NCBI GenBank assembly: GCA_001683825.1
Contig: LXTR01000041.1
Span: 1-52,840 of the forward strand
Reading direction: 5' to 3'
Source of the DNA: Flavobacteriaceae bacterium CP2B
GTDB taxonomy: Bacteria; Bacteroidota; Bacteroidia; Flavobacteriales; Flavobacteriaceae
DNA length: 52,840 nt
In this document: positions 1 to 9,031 of the stretch, in pieces
Numbering within the stretch: the stretch's first letter is position 1
Layout of the letters: each line of letters opens with the position of its first letter
Made by a program: the position numbers and the translations under genes
Notes under the pieces: model-generated
The model's database searches: none
Told to the model about the DNA's origin: nothing
Seen by the model: the letters and a program-made list of their open reading frames with translations, nothing else

Positions 1-1146
1 GGTGGGCCATGCTTCTTCGCCCTCAAGTGTGGAAGGGGGTACCGGGATTTCCTTGATATCAAACAAGGGCTCCCCGGTTTTGCGGTCAAAAACAAAGACA
101 TATCCCTGTTTGGTAACCTGGGCCACGGCCGGGATCTTTTTTCCTTTCCGGTATACATAGAGCAGGTTGGGCGGGGCAGGGGGATCCCGGTCCCAGAGGT
201 CGTGATGGGTGAACTGGAAATGCCACAGGCGCTCCCCGGTACTGGCATCCAGGGCCAGGAGGCAATCAGAATACAGGTTGCTCCCCTTCCGGGGGCCACC
301 ATAGAAATCGGGGGCAGCGGAACCTGTTGGTACGTAGAGCACACCGGTGGCCATGTCTACGGCCATCCCCGCCCAGTTGTTGGCGGCCCCCACGATCTGG
401 CTTTTATAGGTTTCGGGGTCTTCCCAACTGTCGTGCCCGGGCTGTCCGGGATGGGGAATGGTATGGAATACCCATTTTATTTCTCCGGTGATGGTGCTGA
501 ATGCCATGATGTCCCCGGGCGCGGCCCCAGCGTCTTCCGATAGGCGCAATGGCATTATGATCAGGTCCTTATAAACGGTTCCCGGCGTATTGGAGATCAC
601 GAATTTATCCCTGGCGTGTTGGGGCATACCGGAACGCAGGTCGATTTTACCCTGCTGGCCAAAAGCAGGCACCGGCAGCCCGGTAAGGGCGTCCAGGGCA
701 TAAAGGTCTGGCCCCCTGGAATAGAAGATGCGTTTGTCATTCCCATTTTCCCAATACGAGACCCCACGGCTTGAAGAATGCCACACCTGCAGGGAGTCGC
801 CAAATTGCCAGATTTCCTCACCGGTGGCGGCATTCAGGGCCACCACCCTCAGGGCGGCGCTAACCCCATACAGGATAGAATCCACAACAATGGGGTTCAT
901 CTGCATCTGCCCCGCGTCCGGGGCTTTGTATCGCCAGGCCACGGTAAGCTTGTGCACATTCTCCGGGCTGATCTGCGCGAGGGTAGAGTAGTGGTTCCGG
1001 TCTGGGCCCCCAAGGTAGTCTTTCCAGGAAGTATAGTCGGCAGTATAAGGGGTGCTTTCTGGCGCATCGCCACAGCCGGATACGGCAAACAACACCATTA
1101 CAGCCAGCACCCAACGGAGCCGGGCTGTAAAATTGAAATGCTTCAT
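1..1146 (-). CDS. PQQ-dependent dehydrogenase family lipoprotein, 3' end beyond window
   Basis: The frame is open from the ATG at 1146 down to base 1, giving 382 residues with no stop, so the C-terminal part lies outside the window. The N-terminus is a lipoprotein signal peptide with lipobox VSGC (about residue 23), so the protein is expected to be membrane anchored on the periplasmic side. The mature part starts with a W-x-x-Y-x-G-G-x-x-x-x-x-H-Y-S segment typical of membrane-bound quinoprotein glucose dehydrogenase-like proteins. It continues with beta-propeller blade motifs (VYALDALTG, LLALDASTGE, DRKTGEPLFD) and a WAGMAVD segment. The substrate cannot be read from the sequence; sugars or alcohols are typical in the family. 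It is the last gene of a leftward run. Confidence 0.85.
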   Translation of the reverse strand, partial: MKHFNFTARLRWVLAVMVLFAVSGCGDAPESTPYTADYTSWKDYLGGPDRNHYSTLAQISPENVHKLTVAWRYKAPDAGQMQMNPIVVDSILYGVSAALRVVALNAATGEEIWQFGDSLQVWHSSSRGVSYWENGNDKRIFYSRGPDLYALDALTGLPVPAFGQQGKIDLRSGMPQHARDKFVISNTPGTVYKDLIIMPLRLSEDAGAAPGDIMAFSTITGEIKWVFHTIPHPGQPGHDSWEDPETYKSQIVGAANNWAGMAVDMATGVLYVPTGSAAPDFYGGPRKGSNLYSDCLLALDASTGERLWHFQFTHHDLWDRDPPAPPNLLYVYRKGKKIPAVAQVTKQGYVFVFDRKTGEPLFDIKEIPVPPSTLEGEEAWPT

Positions 1147-1200
1147 AAAGGCCGGTTTTTTTTAAAAGTAAGTAAAAAGCAGAAGCGGGCAAAAAGACAT

Positions 1201-2091
1201 TTATGACCGCTGCCTGCCGGTGGCCTGCTTCCCAAAGTACCTTTCAAGCAGTTGTTTTACCCCGGTATAGTAGGCCTTGCCAAACAAATTGAGGTGCACC
1301 AGCAGGTAATAGAGCTGATAGAGGTCCCTGCGCTCCCCCTGCCCGTCTACAGGCGGCAAAACGCTGTCGTACCCCTGGTAGAATTCAGGGGAGAAACCGC
1401 CAAAAAGCCGGCTCATGGCCAGGTCGACCTCTGAATGCCCTCGGTAGACGGCCGGATCAATAAGGCAGGGCAGGCCCTCCGGGGAAACAAGGTAGTTCCC
1501 GGCCCATAGGTCCCCGTGTAACAGGGCTGGCTGTACGGGCCCGCAGAGGCCATGGAGCACCCCTTCCATTTTAGGGCCCCCGGGAATTTCTTTGGGTCCC
1601 ATCAAGCCCCTGTGCACGGCCATCCTTAATTGTGGAAGCAGGCGCTCCCGCACATAAAAGGAACTCCAGCGGGGATGTGCCGTATTGCCCTGGGGAAGGC
1701 TTCCTATAAAATTGTCATTCTCCCACCCAAAATCGATCAGGGGGGTACGGTGCATCGCGGCCAGCGCCTGCCCAAATCGGCGCATTTCCGCGGGGGAAGG
1801 GTTTTTGGAAGGGATATATTCCATCAGCAGCAGGCAGGTTGACCCCAGGGGGAGGCAATGATAAACCGCAGGCGTCTTGATATGCCCCGTACGGGCGATG
1901 GCTTCCAGACCCTCCTTCTCGGCCCGGAACATTTCAAGGGACTGCTTTCCGGAATGGAGCTTGACAAAAAACCGATCGGTGGCTGTTTCCAGCAGGTAGG
2001 CACTGGAGATGTCGCCCCCGGACAGGGCTTTGCAGGATTTAAGGGGTGTCCCCAGGAGTTCCCGTAAGTGTTGCTTCAGGGCGTCGTCCAT
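1201..2091 (-). CDS. Fructosamine kinase family protein
   Basis: This 296-residue protein has the aminoglycoside-phosphotransferase/FN3K fold. The ATP-binding lysine is in FFVKLHS (K44), the catalytic loop HGDLWAGN is at about 192-199, and the metal-binding IDPAVYRGHSEVD begins near 211. These are the signature of the bacterial fructosamine kinase family, which phosphorylates ketoamine (glycated) adducts so that they decay. The length matches the family. It sits between a glucan phosphorylase-like gene and a PQQ-type dehydrogenase on the same strand, with short gaps, so co-transcription is likely. The exact substrate is inferred from family only. Confidence 0.88.
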   Translation of the reverse strand: MDDALKQHLRELLGTPLKSCKALSGGDISSAYLLETATDRFFVKLHSGKQSLEMFRAEKEGLEAIARTGHIKTPAVYHCLPLGSTCLLLMEYIPSKNPSPAEMRRFGQALAAMHRTPLIDFGWENDNFIGSLPQGNTAHPRWSSFYVRERLLPQLRMAVHRGLMGPKEIPGGPKMEGVLHGLCGPVQPALLHGDLWAGNYLVSPEGLPCLIDPAVYRGHSEVDLAMSRLFGGFSPEFYQGYDSVLPPVDGQGERRDLYQLYYLLVHLNLFGKAYYTGVKQLLERYFGKQATGRQRS

Positions 2092-2138
2092 GGCTGTTTG
2101 TGCTTTTGAACTGTGCAGTACCTGTTTGCCTGGGGGGC

Positions 2139-3782
2139 TTATCGGTATAGTGCCTTGTAGTACTGCCTGGCCATCCGCTGGCTGGTAAATTCCGGGATTA
2201 CGCCTTCTATCCCCTGCGTTACCAATTGGTGCCAGTAGTCCGGGCGGTCGTAATAGGCCGGAAGCACCTTTTCTTCCAGTATTTTATAGAGGTTTTCAGC
2301 GTCAAACCGGTCCTGTTCCCATTCCGGCCAGTGGTGGTCTGCTTCAGGCAGCACAAAGCAATTTTCCCCGTCTTTTGCAAATTCGGGGATCCATCCATCG
2401 TTCACCGACAGGTTGACCGAACCGTTCATGGCGGCTGTCATTCCGCTGGTACCGGAAGCTTCCCTGGTAATCCGCGGGGTGTTGAGCCAGACATCGGAGC
2501 CTGTCTTGAGAAGCCGGGACAACTGGATTTCGTACCCGAAAAGCACCGCCATATTGGAGCGGTACTTGGTAAGGTGTACCAGGTGGTTAAACTGGTCAAT
2601 GGCCCCTTGGTCCATAGGGTAAGGCTTGCCGGCCCAGATCAGTTGTACGGGGTATTTTGAGGCGGACATCAACCTTTCAAATCGTTCAAAATCGTGCAAT
2701 ATCAGGTCTGCCCGTTTGTACTGTGCAAACCTGCGCGCCCAGACAATAGTGATCACCCCGGGGTCAAAACGCTTTCCGGTTTGGTCCAGGACCGTCTCAA
2801 AAAGCATGGATTTCAGTGCTTTTTTACGCTTTGTAAAGGCTTTTTGGTGCCCTCCGCTCCAGGCTTTCCCCAGGCCTTCATCCTGCCAGAAGCTTCGGTT
2901 TTGGGCATTGGTGATGGGGATGATCTCACAGAGGCCCTTATAGCCATGCCACATCTCCCTGGCCACCGTACAATGCAGTTTGGAGACCGCGTTGGCGCGT
3001 TTGGACATGCGGAGGGCCGCCACGGTATAGCTGATAAGGCCACCCTCTGTGGTTTCCCTGTGAAGTTCCTTTTCGCTCAGGGTCCTTCCAAAAAACCCAA
3101 AATGGTTTAGCATATTTCCGTCGTGTTCGGCATTGCCGGCTTTTTCCGGCGTATGGGTGGTAAAAACCAGCTGGTCGCGTTTCACCCCACGGTCTTTCAG
3201 GTAATAAAATGCGGGCAGGGCGTGCCCCTCATTCAGGTGGTAGATATCTGCCCCGCCCAGGGCTTCCACGACCTTCGCGCCACCAATGCCCAGGACAATG
3301 CTCTGGGCAATACGCGTTTGCACGTTATTGTCGTATAGATGGTGGGTAATGGTACGAGACAGGTAGTCGTTGCCCTCAACGTCCGTACTGAGCAGGTAGA
3401 TGGGGACACAGCCAAAAATTTCCGGCTTTAACACATAGGCACGGACCTTCACGGAGGGGTTGTCATTGATTTGGATGCTCACCTCCAGGCCGGTATCCTC
3501 CAGGTAACTGTAGTGTTTTTCTACAAACTGGACCTGAAGGCTTTGGTCCTGGTTACGGGACTGATCGTAATACCCGTATTTCCATAGCATGCCCACCCCA
3601 ATCATGTTCTGCTTGAGTTCCAGGGCAGACCGCATATGGGAGCCCGCCAGGAAGCCAAGCCCTCCCGAGTATATTTTCAGGGCCTGGTGAATGCCGAATT
3701 CCATACTGAAATAGGCAACCTTCTTGTTAAATTCCGAAGCAGGTTTATAGGGGTGGTACCACGTTTGGTAGTTATTGGTCAT
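2139..3782 (-). CDS. Alpha-glucan phosphorylase-like protein (GT35), PLP lysine replaced
   Basis: The 547-residue protein matches the short glycogen/alpha-glucan phosphorylase-like proteins of GT35, with N-terminal KVAYFSMEFG, HLNEGHALPAF and FTTHTPEKAGN, and C-terminal WARRFAQYKRADL and AGKPYPMDQGA. Family members release glucose-1-phosphate from glycogen or maltodextrin using pyridoxal phosphate bound to a lysine in EASGTxxMK. Here the segment reads EASGTSGMTAAMN, with Thr449 (codon 2436-2438) where the lysine is expected. The reading frame around it is intact. Either this clade does not use PLP in the usual way or the enzyme is not a phosphorylase; see findings. Length is well below the 800-plus residues of classical phosphorylases. 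The gene lies downstream of the S41 protease gene on the same strand. Confidence 0.8.
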   Translation of the reverse strand: MTNNYQTWYHPYKPASEFNKKVAYFSMEFGIHQALKIYSGGLGFLAGSHMRSALELKQNMIGVGMLWKYGYYDQSRNQDQSLQVQFVEKHYSYLEDTGLEVSIQINDNPSVKVRAYVLKPEIFGCVPIYLLSTDVEGNDYLSRTITHHLYDNNVQTRIAQSIVLGIGGAKVVEALGGADIYHLNEGHALPAFYYLKDRGVKRDQLVFTTHTPEKAGNAEHDGNMLNHFGFFGRTLSEKELHRETTEGGLISYTVAALRMSKRANAVSKLHCTVAREMWHGYKGLCEIIPITNAQNRSFWQDEGLGKAWSGGHQKAFTKRKKALKSMLFETVLDQTGKRFDPGVITIVWARRFAQYKRADLILHDFERFERLMSASKYPVQLIWAGKPYPMDQGAIDQFNHLVHLTKYRSNMAVLFGYEIQLSRLLKTGSDVWLNTPRITREASGTSGMTAAMNGSVNLSVNDGWIPEFAKDGENCFVLPEADHHWPEWEQDRFDAENLYKILEEKVLPAYYDRPDYWHQLVTQGIEGVIPEFTSQRMARQYYKALYR

Positions 3783-3820
3783 ACAGTACTCGTTGTTTGG
3801 TGGCAGAATCGCTACAGCGG

Positions 3821-5449
3821 TTATTTAAGGGTATGCTTGTACTTATTCTGATCGGCCAGCAGCGCCGTAGCCGTCAGGATGGCCTGGTCATTGCCGAGGT
3901 AATGTGCAAAAAGGCCTTCCCGGTAAAAGTAGCGTTTAATAATTTCGTCTTCCAGGGATTTTTGTATTTCGGCCCGGTAGGTCTCCAGGGCCTGTAGTTT
4001 GTTCCTGCTGATCTCGGCCAGCAGCCGTTGGTAACTATCTTCTATCCCGGGGCCCAGGATCTCGTGGTCGTCTTTGGCCATTGCCACTTTCAGGGCTTTT
4101 TCGGTACGGGTTTCAAAATTAAAGTTGCGGCCCGACACAAATTTTTTGAAGGCGTCGTAATCGCTGTCCGTAAACTCAAAGGAGGAGATCGCCTCCAGGG
4201 GGTTGGCATAATAGTATTGGGTGGCAAAATCGAAAATGAGGTGGTTTTCGGTCAGGGAGCGCGTAAGTTCGTTGCTGCGCAGGGCCATGATCTCCACATC
4301 GGGCATGACGCCACCCCCGTCCTGCACCACTCTTCCATTCCGGGTTTTAAAGGTGTTAAAGCTGGTATTCCTGACCGCGTTGCCCTGGTCGTCCCGGTTC
4401 CAGTAATCCAGGGACTGTATACAGCGGCCCGAAGGGGTATAATAGCGAGAAATGGTAACTTTAAGCTGTGTGCCATAGGTAAGTTTCAACGGCCGTTGTA
4501 CCAGGCCCTTTCCAAAACTCCGGGCCCCTACGACCACGGCCCGGTCCAGGTCCTGCAGGCTGCCTGAGACAATTTCACTGGCAGAGGCACTACCCCCGTC
4601 AACCAGGACGACCAACGGGATTTCTTCATCTTCCGCCTGGCTCCGCGTCTTGTATTCCCGGTTGAATTTTTTCACCTTGGACCTGGTGGTCACGATCAAT
4701 TCGCCTTTTGGGACAAAGAGGTTGGTCACGTTGATCGCCTCAGAAAGCAGGCCCCCGGGGTTGCCCCGCAGGTCCAGGATCATTTTGGTAGCCCCCCGGC
4801 CTTTAAGGTCCTTCAGGGCAGCCCGGGTTTGTTCGGAGGCTTTTTCATTGAACCTGGAAAGCACGATATAGCCGGTTTCCTCATCCACCATATCAAAATA
4901 CGGGACCGCATCGATCTCGATGGCGGCCCGCTCCAGGGTGGTGGTCCTTACTTCACCCTGCCGTTGGTAGGTAACAGAAACACTGGTGTTCTGCGCCCCT
5001 TTCAGTAATTCACTGGCATCATCCTTGAAATCGGCAATGGTGATATCGCCTATTTTAATGATCTCGTCCCCGGCCTTCAGGCCCGCCTTGTCGGCCGGAT
5101 ACCCCTGGTAGGGCTCCACGATGAGTAATTTATGGTTGTAGGACCTAACGATGGCCCCGATCCCGGAATACTCCCCCGCATTGGTGATCTTATAGGCCTC
5201 TACGTCCTGTTCATTCAGGAATTTGGTATAGGGGTCCAGCTCGTCGAGCATATTCTTGATAGCGGCGTCCATCAGTTCTGCCGGGTTGGTCTCATCCACA
5301 TAATTCATGTTCAGTTCCTTGAACAGGGTGGTGAAAATCTCAATTTGTTTGGCTATTTCGAAAAAATCGCTTTTAAAACCACTTCCCAGAACCAGGAAGA
5401 GCAAAGCGAATACAGGGATCAGAAGTTTTTTATTGACTATTTTCTTCAT
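3821..5449 (-). CDS. S41 family C-terminal processing peptidase (CtpA-like)
   Basis: I chose the ATG at 5449 because it is followed directly by a signal or anchor segment (KKLLIPVFALLFLVLG). The resulting 542-residue protein has an N-terminal helical region, a PDZ domain (YSGIGAIV to GDEIIKIGDI), and the S41 catalytic core with nucleophile serine in GGSASASEIVSG and lysine in SFGKGLVQ. It belongs to tail-specific proteases that trim or degrade periplasmic proteins. The start overlaps the 3' end of rnpA by 20 bp, so translation is probably coupled to rnpA; this rnpA-S41 order is seen in other Bacteroidota. The C-terminal part (about 380-542) is less conserved. Confidence 0.93.
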   Translation of the reverse strand: MKKIVNKKLLIPVFALLFLVLGSGFKSDFFEIAKQIEIFTTLFKELNMNYVDETNPAELMDAAIKNMLDELDPYTKFLNEQDVEAYKITNAGEYSGIGAIVRSYNHKLLIVEPYQGYPADKAGLKAGDEIIKIGDITIADFKDDASELLKGAQNTSVSVTYQRQGEVRTTTLERAAIEIDAVPYFDMVDEETGYIVLSRFNEKASEQTRAALKDLKGRGATKMILDLRGNPGGLLSEAINVTNLFVPKGELIVTTRSKVKKFNREYKTRSQAEDEEIPLVVLVDGGSASASEIVSGSLQDLDRAVVVGARSFGKGLVQRPLKLTYGTQLKVTISRYYTPSGRCIQSLDYWNRDDQGNAVRNTSFNTFKTRNGRVVQDGGGVMPDVEIMALRSNELTRSLTENHLIFDFATQYYYANPLEAISSFEFTDSDYDAFKKFVSGRNFNFETRTEKALKVAMAKDDHEILGPGIEDSYQRLLAEISRNKLQALETYRAEIQKSLEDEIIKRYFYREGLFAHYLGNDQAILTATALLADQNKYKHTLK

Positions 5450-5819
5450 CGTTCTTACGGGCATTAAATTGTTGTAAAAGGGTCTGCATACCTTTATCCA
5501 GTGCTTTAAAAGTAGGCATTTCTTTACCAAGATATAAAAACAGGAACGCAAAGTTTCCCTCTATGTTGTTAAAAACAAGGCCCTTATTAAGACGGTAACT
5601 TTCGCGCATCAGTCGTTTGATCCGGTTTCGTGACACCGCTTTTTTAAAGGCCCTGCGCGAAACCGTTACGCCCGCCTGTATGGGGGTGTCGCGGGGGAGG
5701 GGGGTTTCCAGGTAGATGAGCCGCAAGGGGTAACGGGTGATGCTTCGGCCTTCACGGAAAACCTGTTCAATGATCTTTTTGCTTTTGAGCTTTTCTCTTT
5801 TTGGAAACCTGAAAGACAT
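5430..5819 (-). CDS. rnpA: Ribonuclease P protein component
   Basis: A 129-residue basic protein starting at ATG 5819 (MSFRFPKREKLKS). It carries the RNase P protein signature SRNRIKRLMRESYR, with the RNR motif, preceded by AGVTVSRRAFKKAVSR. It assists the RNase P RNA in 5' maturation of tRNA precursors. A longer upstream frame exists but family length and the promoter just upstream favour this start. It is the first gene of the leftward operon with the S41 protease. Confidence 0.96.
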   Translation of the reverse strand: MSFRFPKREKLKSKKIIEQVFREGRSITRYPLRLIYLETPLPRDTPIQAGVTVSRRAFKKAVSRNRIKRLMRESYRLNKGLVFNNIEGNFAFLFLYLGKEMPTFKALDKGMQTLLQQFNARKNDEENSQ

Positions 5820-5826
5820 ATGAGCG

Positions 5827-5834
5827 CAAAAGTA
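5827..5834 (-). promoter_or_regulatory. Bacteroidota -7 element upstream of rnpA
   Basis: The reverse strand reads TACTTTTG, a match to the TAnnTTTG -7 element of the primary Bacteroidota sigma factor, 7 bases upstream of the rnpA ATG. A clear -33 TTTG is not obvious. The short distance implies a very short or absent leader. Confidence 0.5.
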
Positions 5835-5940
5835 GCAATTAATATGGCCGCTTCCCGCCATGATCGCTGTCATTGGCCAAAGGGGGAAAGGGGCGTAAAT
5901 TTCCGTTTTGAAACCGCAGTCAACGTCCGATTGACGAAAA

Positions 5941-7803
5941 ATGCCAATTTCTATGGGAGAACAAAAGGTAAAAAAATTACAAAAGGGGTCCGAGAATCTC
6001 CGTTACCTCTCGCAGTTGATGAATGATATTGACGCCCTGGAAGAAATGCTTGCCGATGGGGCTTTTGCTTCAGGGACCATGCATATTGGGGCTGAGCAGG
6101 AATTTTGCCTGGTAGCGGGCGATTGGACCCCTACATCAAGGGCCAAAGTGCTGCTGGAAGCAATTGACGACCCCCACTTTACCCATGAAATCGCGCTGTA
6201 TAACCTTGAGATCAATTTGGACCCCCAGCCACTGACCGCCGATTGCTTTTCGCGCATGCACAAGCAACTCGACACCCTTTTGGAAAAGACCCGGCAAGCC
6301 GGGGAAACGATGGGGGTAAAGCCATTGCTCACCGGGATATTGACGACCCTGGCCCAGCGCCACCTCGACATGTCGTATATGACGCCCATCCCCCGGTACC
6401 TGGCCCTCAACCAGAAGGTAAAGGAGATGAGGAAGGATGATTTTGAACTGCACATTAAAGGGGTAGATGAGATCAACCTTAAGCACGATTCGGTGTTGTA
6501 CGAGGGTTGTAATACCAGTTTCCAGACACATTTACAAATTACCCAGGGAGAATTCCGCCAGGCGTATAACTGGGCCCAGGCCATTGCGGGCCCGGTACTT
6601 TCCATCTGTGCCAATTCGCCCCTATTGATGGGGCGCGAGCTATGGGAGGAAACCAGGATCGCACTTTTTACCCAAAGTGTGGATAGCCGCGCAAGCACCT
6701 TCTACCTGGATGAAAGGGAGTCCCGCGTTGGCTTTGGCAATGAATGGGCCACGGGGTCAGCGGTCGACTTCTACAAGGAATCCATCGTTCGGTTTCGCAG
6801 CCTGCTGACCACGGATATAGCGACCAATAGCCTGGAGGAATGGCGTTCGGGGAAGGCACCTAAGCTGAAAGCGCTGGGACTGCATAACGGGACCGTGTAT
6901 AAATGGAACCGGTTGTGCTTTGGACAGAATGACGGGGTACCACACCTCCGGATAGAAGCGCGATACATGCCCTCGGGCCCGAGCACCCTTGATGAGATCG
7001 CCAACATGATGCTCTGGGTGGGTATTATGAAGGGAAGGCCCGCCGCCATGGACGATATTGACCAAAAAATGGATTTCCGGGATGCCAAAGCCAATTTTTT
7101 CAATGCAGCCAGGTACGGGATGGCGGCCCAGTTTTATTGGGATGGCCAAATTATTTCAAGCGCAGATTTGCTGCTCAACCATTTGCTGCCAATGGCCTAC
7201 AGGGGCTTGTATAGCATGCAGGTTTCCCCTGTGGATGTAGAGAAATACCTGTCGGTTATAGAGAAGCGCATCCGCAGCAGGAGCGGATCCCGTTGGCAGG
7301 TAGCGGGTTACCGCAAATTACGGCGCACGCATAGCCGTCCAGACGCCCTGAAGGTCCTGGCGGCGGCTACTTATTCCAGGCAGCAAAAAGGGTATTCTGT
7401 AGACGCCTGGCGTTTACCAGAACCCGGCGAGGGACTGGAGGCCCTTGGCCACAGGACGGTAGGTGATATCATGAATACCCGCATCATCTCGGCCCAGGAA
7501 GACGATAGTTCCCAATTGGTTTTCAGGATCATGCAGTGGAAAAACATACACCATGTCCCCATCCTTAACGATCATCAGGAACTTTCAGGGATCGTCTCAT
7601 GGCAGGATATGAAAAAGGCCCCCGCGCGGGAGGTGATGGCAGGCGAGGCCATTGGCGTGTTCATGCAAACCCGGTTGATCACCGTGGAGGAGGACACCCC
7701 CCTTATAGAAGCGAAGAGGAAGATGGACGAGCACAATATCCATTGCCTGCCGGTAGTGGCAGGCCGCAAATTATTGGGCATCATTACTTCCAATGACCTA
7801 TAG
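5941..7803 (+). CDS. GCS2-family (glutamate-cysteine ligase-like) protein fused to CBS domains
   Basis: Of 620 residues, the first 470 or so form an ATP-grasp-like GCS2/carboxylate-amine ligase domain. It has HIGAEQEFCL (metal/ATP-binding glutamates), EINLDPQPL, RYLALNQKVKEM and RIEARYMPSGPS. The last 130 carry two CBS motifs (VGDIMNTRIISAQEDD to LSGIVSWQDM, and GVFMQTRLITVEEDTP to LLGIITSNDL), which normally bind adenine nucleotides and regulate activity. The product is probably a gamma-glutamyl or related amide; the exact amine is unknown. A second ATG at 5953 is possible. The stop overlaps the start of the downstream amidohydrolase gene by 11 bp, which suggests a paired function in making and cleaving an amide. 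Confidence 0.85.
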   Translation: MPISMGEQKVKKLQKGSENLRYLSQLMNDIDALEEMLADGAFASGTMHIGAEQEFCLVAGDWTPTSRAKVLLEAIDDPHFTHEIALYNLEINLDPQPLTADCFSRMHKQLDTLLEKTRQAGETMGVKPLLTGILTTLAQRHLDMSYMTPIPRYLALNQKVKEMRKDDFELHIKGVDEINLKHDSVLYEGCNTSFQTHLQITQGEFRQAYNWAQAIAGPVLSICANSPLLMGRELWEETRIALFTQSVDSRASTFYLDERESRVGFGNEWATGSAVDFYKESIVRFRSLLTTDIATNSLEEWRSGKAPKLKALGLHNGTVYKWNRLCFGQNDGVPHLRIEARYMPSGPSTLDEIANMMLWVGIMKGRPAAMDDIDQKMDFRDAKANFFNAARYGMAAQFYWDGQIISSADLLLNHLLPMAYRGLYSMQVSPVDVEKYLSVIEKRIRSRSGSRWQVAGYRKLRRTHSRPDALKVLAAATYSRQQKGYSVDAWRLPEPGEGLEALGHRTVGDIMNTRIISAQEDDSSQLVFRIMQWKNIHHVPILNDHQELSGIVSWQDMKKAPAREVMAGEAIGVFMQTRLITVEEDTPLIEAKRKMDEHNIHCLPVVAGRKLLGIITSNDL

Positions 7804-9031
7804 CATGAAAGATACCCTATCAGAAACATTGGCGGCTACCGTACAGGAGAAACGTGTAATCGGGAAGCTCCTGGGCCGTGAAGATGGACCAACCCTTGTA
7901 TTTTTCGGGGGAATCCATGGAAATGAGCCCGCCGGGGTTAAGGCACTCCAACGGGTATTTGAGAAAATGAACCAGGGCGGGCACCAACCCGCCGGGAATG
8001 TATATGGCCTTGTTGGGAACCTGCAGGCCCTGGAGCAAGGGAAGCGTTTTATAGCCTCGGACCTCAACCGCATGTGGCATTCACCACCCTTAGACGGGGC
8101 CCCGGCAATGGACGGGGCAGAGGCGGCCGAGATGCAGGCCCTGCACCGGTACATCGGGAAGGTACTCGACACGCACCGCCCCCCCTTTTATTTTATAGAC
8201 CTGCATACTACTTCCAGCAGGACCCTGCCATTTATCACGATCAATGATGCACTGATCAACCGCAAGTTCGCGCAGTGCTTTCCGGTGCCCGTCATCCTGG
8301 GGATCGAGGAATACCTCAACGGGCCGTTGCTTAGTTATATGAATGAAAAAGGGTATCTGGGCATTGGGTTTGAATCCGGGCAGCACGAGGAAGAAGCGGC
8401 CGTTACCCTGGCCGAGAGTTTTATCTGGATGGCCCTGGTCCGCGCCGGGGCTTTTAATCGCGGCGATGTGCCGGGATATGACGAACATTTCAGGCAGTTA
8501 CGGCAGGCAGCGGAGGGATACCATCGCTTTTATGAGATTACGTACCGGCATTTTTTGGAACCTGGGGATTCCTTTAGCATGTTTCCGGGATTCCAAAGCT
8601 TTCAGAAGGTATCCCCGGGGACCCAGCTGGCTACCTACAACGGAAAACCCATCAGGCTGGACAGGGAGGAGACCCTGTTTATGCCGCTTTACCAAAAGCA
8701 AGGCGAAGACGGCTATTTCCTGATCCGGAGCATCCCTGCGTTCCTGCTCGCCTTATCCGAATTATTGCGAAGGGTCAAACTAGAGGGGTTGCTGCCGCTT
8801 TTACCGGGCATCAGCCGGCTGCCGGGCAACCCGGGCAAATTGTTGGTGAACCTCCGCTGGACGCCCTTCCTGAGCAAGCAGTTCTTCCACCTGCTGGGGT
8901 ACCGCCACCGTTATCTGGAAGGGAAGATCGCCATCCTGAACAACCGGGAACGCACCGCCCGGAAACACGAATACCAGGATTGTTCCTGGTATCGTGGGAT
9001 TTTCCGGAATTTCAGGAAGGCATGTCCCTAG
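7793..9031 (+). CDS. Succinylglutamate desuccinylase/aspartoacylase family zinc hydrolase
   Basis: The 412-residue protein shows the AstE/AspA (M14-like) zinc site: GGIHGNEPAG near residue 40 (H and E ligands) and DLHTTSSR near 140 (H ligand), with SDLNRMW between them. These enzymes remove acyl groups from N-acyl amino acids. It starts inside the last codons of the upstream GCS2-CBS gene, so the two are translationally coupled. The stop codon shares the palindrome CTAG with the stop of the convergent M1 peptidase gene. The C-terminal 80 residues are poorly conserved. Substrate is not known; a product of the upstream ligase is an inference. Confidence 0.85.
   Translation: MTYSMKDTLSETLAATVQEKRVIGKLLGREDGPTLVFFGGIHGNEPAGVKALQRVFEKMNQGGHQPAGNVYGLVGNLQALEQGKRFIASDLNRMWHSPPLDGAPAMDGAEAAEMQALHRYIGKVLDTHRPPFYFIDLHTTSSRTLPFITINDALINRKFAQCFPVPVILGIEEYLNGPLLSYMNEKGYLGIGFESGQHEEEAAVTLAESFIWMALVRAGAFNRGDVPGYDEHFRQLRQAAEGYHRFYEITYRHFLEPGDSFSMFPGFQSFQKVSPGTQLATYNGKPIRLDREETLFMPLYQKQGEDGYFLIRSIPAFLLALSELLRRVKLEGLLPLLPGISRLPGNPGKLLVNLRWTPFLSKQFFHLLGYRHRYLEGKIAILNNRERTARKHEYQDCSWYRGIFRNFRKACP

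Noticed and set aside
202-1206. Several plus-strand open frames across the left edge
   Set aside because: They lie opposite the PQQ dehydrogenase frame, which is open throughout with a lipoprotein signal and propeller motifs.
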